Counted from the first letter of the stretch, positions 27,862-37,210 are shown. The stretch is 53,003 bases of DNA from Patescibacteria group bacterium (GCA_022561335.1 JADFRL010000003.1:1-53003); one strand, 5' to 3'. The notes: generated by a model from the sequence alone, not told the origin. Numbers and translations are program-made.

Positions 27862-29844
27862 ATGCCAAAAGCGGTAATCTTGGGGAATGGAAGAATATTG
27901 GTTGGCCTAGACAAGCGTGCACAAGTGCGTGACTTCTATTTTCCGTATGTGGGTCTTGAAAATCATGTAAGTGGGCATCATGTACATCGAGTAGGGGTAT
28001 GGGCAGACGGGGAGCTTAGGTGGTTCGACGATCCTTCGTGGAATATCTCAGTTGATTGTGATGTCAAAACAGGAACGTGTCTTACTTCGGCTCGGAATGA
28101 GTTTTTGGGCGTTCAATTAAACTTAAGTGACGTCGTATATAATGAGAAAGATATATTTATACGGGAGATTACTGTCATCAACCTATTTGATAAAAAAAGA
28201 GAACTTAAAGTATTTTTTGGCCAGCAATTTCGAATTTCTGAATCACGCCGCGGTGATACGGGCTATTATGATCCCAGATGCCGCGCCATTATTCACTATA
28301 AAGGCAAACGGGCTTTTCTTGTTAATGTGCGGAGAGGCGACTCTATGTTCGATGAATACAGTGTCGGACTTTTTGAGATAGAAGGGAAGGAGGGTACTCA
28401 TGCAGATGCTCTTGATGGAAAGCTTTCAAAAAATCCTATCGAGCACGGGTCAGTTGATTCTGTCCTCGGGATAACACTTACGCTGGAGGCCAAACAAGAG
28501 GACACGGTGCACTATTGGATTGCGGTAGGGAAATCCATAAAGGAAGTGCAGACGCTTAATACATACGTGATCGTATCATCCCCGGAATATTTAATGAAGA
28601 CGACGAAAGACTTTTGGAATGCATGGGTGAATCGGCAAAATTTCAGTTTCTACGGCCTTGATGATTCAATAATAAATTTATTTAAAAAATCACTTCTTAT
28701 AATTCGCGCCCATGCCGATAATAGAGGAGCAATAATTGCTTCAGGCGATTCGGATATGCTTCAGCATGGAAGGGACACCTACAGTTATATGTGGCCTCGT
28801 GATGGGGCAATCACTGCGCTTGCTCTTGCGCGCTCAGGAAGTTTCAATACTACACGCCGCTTTTTTGAATTCTGTAATGATATTGTGGAAGAGGAAGGAT
28901 ACTTTATGCACAAATACCGTCCAGATGGCTCCCTGGGGAGTTCTTGGCATCCTTGGATACGAGACGGTAAGGCGGAACTACCAATCCAAGGTGATGAGAC
29001 GGCTCTTGTTCTGTATGCGTTGTGGGAATATTATAAATTGAGCAAAGATTTGGAATTTGTGGAAAATGTTTATAATTCACTGATCCGGAAGACTGCCGAA
29101 TTTTTGATGAATTATACCTATAAGGAAACCGGACTTCCGTACCCCAGCTATGATCTGTGGGAAGAAAAGTATGGCATCTCGACTTTTACGTGTGCCTCCA
29201 CTTACGGTGCTTTGATTGCCGCTTCTCGGTTTGCTGATCTCTTGGGTAAAGCCGACAGTTCGCAATCATTTAGGGATGCGGCAGAAAAAATCAAGGAGGC
29301 AACCCTGTCATATCTCTACTGCGATGATATTAAAATGTTTTGTAAATTGATAAATATAACCGATGGAAAGATTAACTATGACAAGACTATCGATATGAGC
29401 AGTTTTTATGGAGCCTTCAAATTTGGTATGCTAGATATATCTGAGGAGCATATTCAAGAGAGCCTTAAAACTATTGAGGAAAAGCTATGCCTAACGGGTG
29501 GAATTACGGGAGTGCCTCGCTATGTCAATGACAATTATTATCGTACGGGTCCCTTCGCACCCTCAAATCCGTGGTTCGTTACCACATTGTGGCGTGCGCA
29601 ATATTATATTACAAAAGCGCAAAACGAAGAGGATCTGGAGATCGTCAAAGATTGTTTTGCTTGGGTATGCAGATATGCATTGCCCTCAGGAGTTTTGTCA
29701 GAACAGCTCAATCCCTTTACAGGAGATCAGCTTTCGGCAGCACCACTTACGTGGAGTCATGCCGAATTTGTGAATACAGTTATTGATTATTTAGATAAAC
29801 TAGAATCTTTTGGTGTTTCCAAGGCGTGCTCCCCACTTAAATAA
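27862..29844 (+). CDS. glycoside hydrolase family 15 (glucoamylase/trehalase-like)
   Basis: MLQHGRDTYSYMWPRDGAITALAL; DLWEEKYGISTFTCAS; LSEQLNPFTGDQLSAAPLTWSHAEF. Confidence 0.93.
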   Translation: MPKAVILGNGRILVGLDKRAQVRDFYFPYVGLENHVSGHHVHRVGVWADGELRWFDDPSWNISVDCDVKTGTCLTSARNEFLGVQLNLSDVVYNEKDIFIREITVINLFDKKRELKVFFGQQFRISESRRGDTGYYDPRCRAIIHYKGKRAFLVNVRRGDSMFDEYSVGLFEIEGKEGTHADALDGKLSKNPIEHGSVDSVLGITLTLEAKQEDTVHYWIAVGKSIKEVQTLNTYVIVSSPEYLMKTTKDFWNAWVNRQNFSFYGLDDSIINLFKKSLLIIRAHADNRGAIIASGDSDMLQHGRDTYSYMWPRDGAITALALARSGSFNTTRRFFEFCNDIVEEEGYFMHKYRPDGSLGSSWHPWIRDGKAELPIQGDETALVLYALWEYYKLSKDLEFVENVYNSLIRKTAEFLMNYTYKETGLPYPSYDLWEEKYGISTFTCASTYGALIAASRFADLLGKADSSQSFRDAAEKIKEATLSYLYCDDIKMFCKLINITDGKINYDKTIDMSSFYGAFKFGMLDISEEHIQESLKTIEEKLCLTGGITGVPRYVNDNYYRTGPFAPSNPWFVTTLWRAQYYITKAQNEEDLEIVKDCFAWVCRYALPSGVLSEQLNPFTGDQLSAAPLTWSHAEFVNTVIDYLDKLESFGVSKACSPLK

Positions 29845-29856
29845 TGTTATTATTGT

Positions 29857-30594
29857 ATGACTATGATTAACGAAAAAGAAAGACATAGTTCAAAAAACAA
29901 AGATCGGCTTCGACCTCGAATCGAGAGTGAGCTTCTGGTACAGGAGAAGGATGCGACTGACGCATGGCGTATTTTAAAAATAATGTCGGAATTTGTAGAA
30001 GGTTTTGAAGTGCTCAGAAAATATAAGAGGGCAGTAACATTTTTTGGAACTGCACGGTGCAGTCTCGACGACGAGAGCTACAAACAAGCAAATGAACTTG
30101 CCTCACGGCTTTCTAAAAGCGACTTTACGATAATAACAGGTGGTGCGTCAGGAATCATGGAGGCCGCCAATAAGGGAGCATTTGAGGCAGGAGGGGAATC
30201 TGTTGGATTGAATATAAAACTTCCCAGAGAACAGGGGCCAAACCCTTTCACCACTGATTCTGCGTCATTTAGTCATTTCTTTTCCCGCAAGGTTATGCTC
30301 TCTTTTGCTTCCGAAGTCTATGTTTACTTTCCGGGAGGTTTTGGAACACTTGATGAATTTTTTGAATTAGTTACACTCGTTCAAACGAAGAAAATTCGGT
30401 CCATTCCCATAATACTCATCGGGCGGGAGTATTGGGAACCGCTTCTTGCGTGGATTGACTCGTCTCTTTATAGAAAGTATCACACCATAGGAAAAGAAGA
30501 CATGCAGATTTATCACCTTATTGATTCAGTCGATGAAGCGTATGATCTTATCATTGAACTGGTGGAAAAATACTGCAAGGTTTATGATTGCTAG
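29857..30594 (+). CDS. LOG/TIGR00730-family Rossmann-fold protein
   Basis: ITGGASGIMEAANKGAFEAGGESVGLNI; YFPGGFGTLDEFFELVTLVQTKKI (PGGxGTxxE). Confidence 0.9.
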   Translation: MTMINEKERHSSKNKDRLRPRIESELLVQEKDATDAWRILKIMSEFVEGFEVLRKYKRAVTFFGTARCSLDDESYKQANELASRLSKSDFTIITGGASGIMEAANKGAFEAGGESVGLNIKLPREQGPNPFTTDSASFSHFFSRKVMLSFASEVYVYFPGGFGTLDEFFELVTLVQTKKIRSIPIILIGREYWEPLLAWIDSSLYRKYHTIGKEDMQIYHLIDSVDEAYDLIIELVEKYCKVYDC

Positions 30595-30606
30595 ATACGT
30601 GTATAT

Positions 30607-31932
30607 ATGGAATTTCTCTATCGAAGTTCGGCGAATATATCAGACAGTGATTTAATAGAACTTAACGAGTTACTTGTTGATTATAAAGCGCATCTCGTCC
30701 GTGTAGCGAATAGGGGGGGATATGAGGACAAGGAAAGCTCGATTAATCTTCCTGTCGATGAAGTCCTGCTTCGTGATGTTCTTGCCGCTTCCGAGGCAAA
30801 AAGCGAGAGGGCGCTCAAGTATATTATTGTTATAGGTATTGGCGGCTCAAATCTTGGCACGAAAGCAATCTATGATTCTCTCTATGGTTTTTTTGATCAA
30901 TTTGAGCCTGACAGGTTTCCTAAGGTGCTCTTTGCAGATACAAATGATCCGAAAACAATAACTAAACTGACAGATTTTCTTATAACGCATATACAAGACC
31001 CTTCAGAATTTGTCGTTAATTCAATAAGTAAATCAGGAGGCACAACAGAAACAATTGCGAATACTGAGTTTATCGTTGGAGCGTTGCGGGAGCGTTTTGG
31101 CGATACTGTCTATGAGCGAATGGTCGTGACATCCGACGCCGGCTCGCCCCTATGGACATCTGCGGTTGAGAGGGGCATTACAACACTTTCCATTCCAAAA
31201 AATGTGGGTGGAAGATTCTCTGTTTTTTCTTCTGTAGGATTATTTCCTCTGGCTCTTTTAGGACTTGACGTGAGAGCACTTCGGGAAGGCGCACGTGCTA
31301 TGCGAAAACGTTGCTTGAGTGAGCCAATCCAGACTAATCCCGCCATGCTCTCCGCGATTATACTCTTTAGTCATCTAAAAAAAGGGAAAACCATCAATGA
31401 TAATTTTATTTTTCATCCCGAACTCGAGTCACTTGGGAAGTGGTATCGTCAACTCATGGGAGAAAGTATTGGAAAAGAAAAAGACTGGGATGGAAACATA
31501 GTCCATACAGGCATCACGCCGCGTGTATCCATCGGCTCGACTGATCTTCATTCTGTAGGACAGTTATATCTCGGAGGCCCGCAGGATAAGACAACTACGT
31601 TTATTTATACAAAACGAGTGGCAAGTACGACGCTTATGCCGCGCAGGCGTCTCTTTCCGGATCTTATTGAAAGTCTGCATGATAAATCTCTCGATCAAAT
31701 AATGAGGGCCATTCTTGAGGGGACAAAAATTGCCTATTTGAAGAACAAACTGCCGTTTATGGAAGTGATACTTCCCGATATTTCAGAGTACTCGCTTGGT
31801 GAATTTCTACAGTTTAAAATGATCGAGATGATGTATCTTGGCAGTTTGCTACGTGTGAATGCGTTTGATCAGCCGAATGTAGAGTTATATAAAATTGAAA
31901 CTAAACGAATACTAGAGGAGGAAATGAGTTAG
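30607..31932 (+). CDS. pgi: glucose-6-phosphate isomerase
   Basis: IIVIGIGGSNLGTKAIYDSL; SISKSGGTTETIANTEF; GGRFSVFSSVGLFPLAL. Confidence 0.93.
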   Translation: MEFLYRSSANISDSDLIELNELLVDYKAHLVRVANRGGYEDKESSINLPVDEVLLRDVLAASEAKSERALKYIIVIGIGGSNLGTKAIYDSLYGFFDQFEPDRFPKVLFADTNDPKTITKLTDFLITHIQDPSEFVVNSISKSGGTTETIANTEFIVGALRERFGDTVYERMVVTSDAGSPLWTSAVERGITTLSIPKNVGGRFSVFSSVGLFPLALLGLDVRALREGARAMRKRCLSEPIQTNPAMLSAIILFSHLKKGKTINDNFIFHPELESLGKWYRQLMGESIGKEKDWDGNIVHTGITPRVSIGSTDLHSVGQLYLGGPQDKTTTFIYTKRVASTTLMPRRRLFPDLIESLHDKSLDQIMRAILEGTKIAYLKNKLPFMEVILPDISEYSLGEFLQFKMIEMMYLGSLLRVNAFDQPNVELYKIETKRILEEEMS

Positions 31933-32102
31933 AGGAATTAGAATATAGAATACAGAATAAAGAGTTCAGAATTATGAAGAATTATTTTAAATCAACGGGA
32001 AGAGAATCTAGAATCAGGAATTAAGAATTATGAGTCAGAGAAAATATTAGGTTGCCTATTTTTTGAGATAAAAGACGAACTTTGATAGTATAATACAAAT
32101 AT

Positions 32103-32489
32103 ATGATACAAATAGTAGCAAATATAAAAATACATCCTTGGAAAATCTATTGGAGGGTATTCTTTTGGGTTGCAATTATTTGGGTCACAGTACCGATACT
32201 ATATTTATCACTAGCCGATATATCAGATTTTCCATTTTTCTGCGGGACATCTTACTATCAATCAGATTTTTGTAGTCCTGTTGGAATTGACTTTTTATTT
32301 GGGGGTATGCTTTTATTGACTCCACTTGCAGTACCAACTATAAGTGGTTATATATTTGTATTGTTAAAACTCTTTCCACAAAATACAGATGCCGGCAACG
32401 TTAAGATATGGAAAAGGATAGGAATGTATATTCTTCTTGCTCCTGTTTTGACGTATTTATTTGCGTTTATATTTGCTCCCTTTCTTTAA
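32103..32489 (+). CDS. small multi-TM hypothetical protein
   Basis: 128-aa ORF with about 3 TM helices; TATAAT 8 nt before ATG. Confidence 0.5.
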   Translation: MIQIVANIKIHPWKIYWRVFFWVAIIWVTVPILYLSLADISDFPFFCGTSYYQSDFCSPVGIDFLFGGMLLLTPLAVPTISGYIFVLLKLFPQNTDAGNVKIWKRIGMYILLAPVLTYLFAFIFAPFL

Positions 32490-32728
32490 AATTTGTTAAA
32501 TTCATAATTCTAATTTTATATTCTAAAAAACTACCCCACAAGAATTTTACAAAACATGTTTAGTTTTTCTAAAAATACCTATACACTTGTTAGTTTTGGG
32601 AAGCAGTACGCTTCGCCCAGCAAGGGAAGTGCTATTCGCACGCGCATGTTGCAAAAAGGTACAATGGCAAAATTCAAGCGGGGTGCTCAATTTTATAATT
32701 ATTCGCTTTGCTCATAAACAAAATTGGC

Positions 32729-33574
32729 ATGTATTTAGCGTTTGATATTGGAGGAACCAAAATGAGAATTGCAGTTTCGCGCGACTGTAAAACATTATTT
32801 GGGGAGCCCAGAATAGTTAATACACCAAAAGGATTTGATGAGGGTATGGCAGTATTTAGTGAACTTGCTAAAGAGTTGTGTGGCGGGGAAAAAATAAAAA
32901 TGGCAGGAGGGGGTATTGCAGGACCTCTTGATAAGGACAGAACTAAACTGCTCAATTCGCCTCATATTCCCGGATGGATTGGTAAGCCTCTTAAAAAGAA
33001 GCTTTCAAATATACTTGGAGCACCGGTGTATATCGCAAATGATACAGCTATTGTAGGTTTAGGGGAGACACATTTTGGAGCAGGGAAAGGATACAACATT
33101 GTTGTGTACATTACGGTCAGTACTGGTGTCGGGGGAGTTAGAATTGTAGACGGACTCATTGATAAGAGAGCTTTTGGATTTGAGCCAGGCCATCAAGTAA
33201 TTGATATTGATAATACCGTATGTCCGAAGTGTTTAAGCGGTCAACTTGAAGATTTAATATCGGGGACCGCTGTAGAGAGACGTTACCACAAAAAACCTTA
33301 TGAAGTGCAAGACGAAACTCTATGGAACGAGGAGTTGCCAAAGTGGCTCGCCTATGGTCTCGCTAACACCATAATGCACTGGTCGCCCGAAGTGGTAGTG
33401 CTCGGAGGATCAATGGTGGTGGGTGATCCCGCTATTTCGGTTTCTCAAACGAAAAAATATTTACAGGACATATTGAAGATATTTCCAAAGTCGCCCGATA
33501 TAAAGAAAGCTGAGTGTGGAGATTCAGGAGGCTTATATGGAGCTCTTGTATTTATGGATCAGCACAACGTGTAG
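32729..33574 (+). CDS. ROK family sugar kinase (glucokinase-like)
   Basis: MYLAFDIGGTKMRIAV; GGIAGPLDKDRTKLLNSPHIPGW; NDTAIVGLGE; CxxC motif CPKCLSGQLE. Confidence 0.88.
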   Translation: MYLAFDIGGTKMRIAVSRDCKTLFGEPRIVNTPKGFDEGMAVFSELAKELCGGEKIKMAGGGIAGPLDKDRTKLLNSPHIPGWIGKPLKKKLSNILGAPVYIANDTAIVGLGETHFGAGKGYNIVVYITVSTGVGGVRIVDGLIDKRAFGFEPGHQVIDIDNTVCPKCLSGQLEDLISGTAVERRYHKKPYEVQDETLWNEELPKWLAYGLANTIMHWSPEVVVLGGSMVVGDPAISVSQTKKYLQDILKIFPKSPDIKKAECGDSGGLYGALVFMDQHNV

Positions 33575-33586
33575 TGAATATCATCC

Positions 33587-34174
33587 ATGATTGAAATAAC
33601 TATATCCAACGCTCATAGCAGAACCATTTTATATCCAGCAGACACAATATCTTGGGCTACGGATCATAAGGATTTAAATAATCAACCATCGCTACTTTTT
33701 TTCGGACCCTCATCAGAAGACACCCATTTCCACGGGCAGCAGTTGTCCTTTGATAGAAAAAATGGATTGGGGCAAGTTAATCCCTACGCTGTAATCGGAG
33801 AGTGCCGGGTAGTAGACTACATGCATGTAGGGGAATACATATCACTCGGCGACATTGAATTTATCAATGTAAAATACAAGGAACGTATTCTTGTTAAAAC
33901 TCCGACTGATCGCTTTGTGCATCTCCACTCCGAGGCAGCTAGACATCTTATGTCAAAAGAAATTACACTTTTTGGGATAGACGCTCTGATGCAAGGGAAG
34001 CACGACCGTTTGGAGTTTACATATCATAAAAAGTTTAAGGAACGAGGTATCACGGTGATTGAGGGGCTTGATTTAAGTAATACTCCAGGTGGACGCTATT
34101 TTCTCATAGGGTTACCCAGCAGGCTTGCTCAGGGAGAAAGCGTGCCCGCGCGAGTGTACTTAATTCCTTTGTGA
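33587..34174 (+). CDS. divergent cyclase/kynurenine formamidase-like fold protein
   Basis: C-terminal GIDAL...VIEGLDLSNTPGGRYFLIGLPSRLAQGESVPARVYLIPL resembles cyclase-family C-terminus; DTHFHG in place of GTHxD. Confidence 0.5.
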   Translation: MIEITISNAHSRTILYPADTISWATDHKDLNNQPSLLFFGPSSEDTHFHGQQLSFDRKNGLGQVNPYAVIGECRVVDYMHVGEYISLGDIEFINVKYKERILVKTPTDRFVHLHSEAARHLMSKEITLFGIDALMQGKHDRLEFTYHKKFKERGITVIEGLDLSNTPGGRYFLIGLPSRLAQGESVPARVYLIPL

Positions 34175-34215
34175 TACAATGGACGTCTAATCGTATAAAG
34201 CAACTGTATAATAAT

Positions 34216-34971
34216 ATGTTTCAAATACTTACCTATCTAGCCATTGTTCTAGCTATTGCCGTCGGTATTCTGCGGCAAGTTAATCAATATGAGCGCGGTG
34301 TAATGTTTACGCTGGGTAAATTTACCGGCATTAAGCAGCCGGGGTGGAGAATTGTAATTCCTGTGTTTCAAATGATGCAAAAAATTGACATGCGCATGAA
34401 GGCAGTAGATGTGCCTGATCAAAGAGCAATCACAAAAGATAATGTTGCGGTAGGAGTGAATGCTGTCATTTATTACAAAGTAGTTGACGCGGCCAAAGCT
34501 ATACTTGAAGTTGAAGATTTCTTTCATGCTATGACCCAACTTGCGCAAACGACCATGCGAAATGCGGTAGGAGAGGTGGAGCTCGATGATTTGTTAAGCA
34601 AGCGGGAAAAGATCTCTGAACGTATTCGAGAGATAGTTGATAAAGCGAGCGATGATTGGGGAATTAACGTCGACAATGTAGCACTTAAAGATGTGGTGCT
34701 CCCTTCTAGTATGGAGCGGACCATAGCTAAACAGGCTGAGGCCGAGCGAGAAAAAAGAGCTGTTATTATTAAGGCAGAGGGAGAAGCAATTGCGGCCGAC
34801 AACATGGCCAAGGCGGCACACATCTTATCTCGAGAACCAGGAGCACTTCACCTGCGGACACTTCAGTCTATTAATGATATAAGTTCTGATCAGTCCAATA
34901 CGGTGATAGTTGCGTTGCCGCTTGAAGTGCTCCGTGCATTTGAAAAATATAATAGCGGGAAAAGTGCGTAG
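34216..34971 (+). CDS. SPFH/Band 7 (slipin/stomatin-like) protein
   Basis: QVNQYERGVMFTLGKFTGIKQPGWRIVIPVFQMMQKIDMR...EREKRAVIIKAEGEAIAADNMAKAA. Confidence 0.92.
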   Translation: MFQILTYLAIVLAIAVGILRQVNQYERGVMFTLGKFTGIKQPGWRIVIPVFQMMQKIDMRMKAVDVPDQRAITKDNVAVGVNAVIYYKVVDAAKAILEVEDFFHAMTQLAQTTMRNAVGEVELDDLLSKREKISERIREIVDKASDDWGINVDNVALKDVVLPSSMERTIAKQAEAEREKRAVIIKAEGEAIAADNMAKAAHILSREPGALHLRTLQSINDISSDQSNTVIVALPLEVLRAFEKYNSGKSA

Positions 34972-35092
34972 CTATTTTTTTAATGTTGTGACTGTATTAT
35001 GCGGGGTGTAGCATGATGATAGCCAAAATATTTTTATATTCGATAAAATGGATGAGTAAATATACACGCGCTTGCCTCTCCAATATTTTCGG

Positions 35093-35163
35093 CGGGGTGT
35101 AGTATAATGGCAGTATATGCCCATGGGGTGGGTAAGACTCGAGTTCGATTCTCGGCACCCCGA
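35093..35163 (+). tRNA. tRNA-Pro(GGG)
   Basis: CGGGGTG/CACCCCG acceptor with C1:G72 and A73; TGCCC-ATGGGGT-GGGTA anticodon arm (GGG); TCGAG-TTCGATT-CTCGG T-arm; no encoded CCA. Confidence 0.9.
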
Positions 35164-35341
35164 AAATTAAGAGGATGAAGGTAGCGTGTTAGGTTGGTTC
35201 AATTTCGGGCTAAAACAGTCCGAAGGAATATATTAGAGCAGTGTTCTGCTCCGGAATTCTTGGGAAATTTCCGCGTCCCGATATAAATGATAGGAAAAGC
35301 ACATCTTGACAAATTAGTCAGTTATGTTAACATAAGATAAA

Positions 35342-35362
35342 TTCGGTAAGACCGGATTTTTT
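35342..35362 (+). terminator. Rho-independent terminator
   Basis: TTCGGT-AAG-ACCGGA followed by T6. Confidence 0.6.
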
Positions 35363-35428
35363 GTTTGTCAGCATAATTAACGACTTATTTTATATTTCAT
35401 AAACCTTACGATCTCTACAGCTCTGCTG

Positions 35429-35803
35429 ATGTTGATTCCTTTTGCGTATGGAGTGGGGGAGGCCGAGGCACCTTTTGGGCGTGCCCAAACGACAGAGGAG
35501 TATGTAAGAAGCTATTTTATCGACATACCCGTAATGGCCGATATTGCGTACTGTGAGTCAAGATTTCGCCATGTGGGTAGCGACGGGAGCCTATATAGAG
35601 GAAAAATTAACCACAGTGATGTTGGCGTCATGCAAGTTAACGAGTATTACCATTTAGCTACCGCAGTTAAACTTGGCTATGATATATATACGTTAAGGGG
35701 GAATCTTTCGTATGCAGAGTGGCTCTATCATAAAGAAGGGACCGTACCGTGGTTATCTTCGTCCTCTTGTTGGAAGAAAGAAAACCTTGTAGCAATGAGG
35801 TAA
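35429..35803 (+). CDS. lytic transglycosylase-like (SLT) protein, possibly N-terminally truncated
   Basis: VMADIAYCESRFRHVGSDGSLYRGKINHSDVGVMQVNEYYH (E catalytic, GVMQVN). Confidence 0.75.
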   Translation: MLIPFAYGVGEAEAPFGRAQTTEEYVRSYFIDIPVMADIAYCESRFRHVGSDGSLYRGKINHSDVGVMQVNEYYHLATAVKLGYDIYTLRGNLSYAEWLYHKEGTVPWLSSSSCWKKENLVAMR

Positions 35804-35808
35804 CAAAA

Positions 35809-35837
35809 AACCTCTCACAGTGAAATGTGAGAGGTTT
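35809..35837. terminator. bidirectional terminator
   Basis: AACCTCTCACA-GTGAAA-TGTGAGAGGTT between convergent genes. Confidence 0.75.
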
Positions 35838-35858
35838 ATTGGTTGTACATATGCAATG

Positions 35859-36266
35859 TTACTCCATTGGTACTGTTTTGCGTTTACTGTCTACACTGAA
35901 CGGACCAGCTCCATAAATGGCCACAAACAGAAGGCCCCCCGCGATGGCAAGGTTCTTCATAAAGTTGGTCATTTGTGCTTGGTTGGCAAAATCAAAATGA
36001 TATAGCAATGCCGCAAGCAACGTATAACCTGCTACAGCAAGAGCAGCCCATCTTATTTTGAAACCGAAAAGCAGCATGAGGCCACCACCAAGTTCAACTG
36101 CAATAGCTACGATGATAGCTAGGGTAGCAAGTGATTCTCCTACACCCGTTGCTGCAAATTGAACACTTCCGGTAAAATTAGTCACTTTGGCAAAGCCGGA
36201 CAGAATAAATATAAGAGAAAGTAGTATTCTACCCGTAAGAGGCCCGTATATTTCTAAAGCTCGCAT
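35859..36266 (-). CDS. DoxX family membrane protein
   Basis: LTGRILLSLIFILSGFAKVTNFTGSVQFAATGVGESLATLAIIVAIAVELGGGLMLLFGFKIRWAA. Confidence 0.85.
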   Translation of the reverse strand: MRALEIYGPLTGRILLSLIFILSGFAKVTNFTGSVQFAATGVGESLATLAIIVAIAVELGGGLMLLFGFKIRWAALAVAGYTLLAALLYHFDFANQAQMTNFMKNLAIAGGLLFVAIYGAGPFSVDSKRKTVPME

Positions 36267-36379
36267 ATAATTTTTGACTAATATTAGTAATGCAATATTT
36301 CTATTTTTAATAATAGCATATTTCAACCACATAAGAGCCGGCCGTCCTCTTTACTTTTGTTCATGGTAGTATAAAAATT

Positions 36380-36838
36380 ATGGAAAAAACTCGAGATAAA
36401 AAATATTGGCTCATGAAAAGTGAACCGAGTGATTACTCGATTGATGATCTAAAACGGGCTAAATGCGAACCATGGGACGGCGTACGAAATTATCAGGCGC
36501 GCAATTTTATGCGGGATGAAATGAGAGTAGGGGATGGAGTACTCTTTTATCATTCAAGCACTGACCCACCTGGTATAGCGGGAATAGCTAAGGTGTGTTC
36601 TAAACCGTACCCTGACAAAACAGCGTTTGATAAGAGTGATAAACATTTTGATCCAAAATCAAAAAAGGATGATCCCACATGGTATTTAGTGGATGTTTGT
36701 TTTGTAAAGAAATTCAAGAATTTTATATCCCTTAACGAGCTTAAAGCAGATCCGAGGTTTGAAGGCATGATGGTTACCAAGAAAGGTTCAAGACTTTCAA
36801 TTCAACCTGTCAGCAAAAAGCACTTCGACGGCATCTAG
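36380..36838 (+). CDS. EVE domain protein
   Basis: YWLMKSEPSDYSIDDLKRAKCEPWDGVRNYQARNFMRDEMRVGDGVLFYHSSTDPPGIAGIAKV. Confidence 0.93.
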   Translation: MEKTRDKKYWLMKSEPSDYSIDDLKRAKCEPWDGVRNYQARNFMRDEMRVGDGVLFYHSSTDPPGIAGIAKVCSKPYPDKTAFDKSDKHFDPKSKKDDPTWYLVDVCFVKKFKNFISLNELKADPRFEGMMVTKKGSRLSIQPVSKKHFDGI

Positions 36839-36921
36839 TGCTCTGTGTCCGTAGTATTGTATTTTGGGGTACTTTTAGTAAGATAAAGAGTCTAAGGTAG
36901 TTCTTTATATGGAGGTGTCTC

Positions 36922-37173
36922 ATGATAATAGGCATAAGGAGGATGTATCAGTTTGTTGTCTCCTTCCTGGGAGTCCTTTTTCTGGCTCCGATACCATGGT
37001 TATCAATGGGGGTATTGTCGGTTATCGGGATATCAGTCGAAGAGGACATTCCTATTAAGTACTGGGTCGTATACTGGGGAGCTGTATTTCTTAGCTTGGT
37101 TATGTTTCTTTTCATATGGAAACGCTACCCAGAAAAGATACCTAAGAAACTCAGAACAAAAAAGAAAATGTAG
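36922..37173 (+). CDS. small membrane hypothetical protein
   Basis: Two hydrophobic segments; GGAGGT SD upstream; terminator downstream. Confidence 0.55.
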   Translation: MIIGIRRMYQFVVSFLGVLFLAPIPWLSMGVLSVIGISVEEDIPIKYWVVYWGAVFLSLVMFLFIWKRYPEKIPKKLRTKKKM

Positions 37174-37176
37174 ACT

Positions 37177-37210
37177 AAGGCGAGCTTTGTATGAGGTTCG
37201 CCTTTGTTTT
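37177..37210 (+). terminator. Rho-independent terminator
   Basis: AAGGCGA...TCGCCTT followed by TGTTTTTC. Confidence 0.7.
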
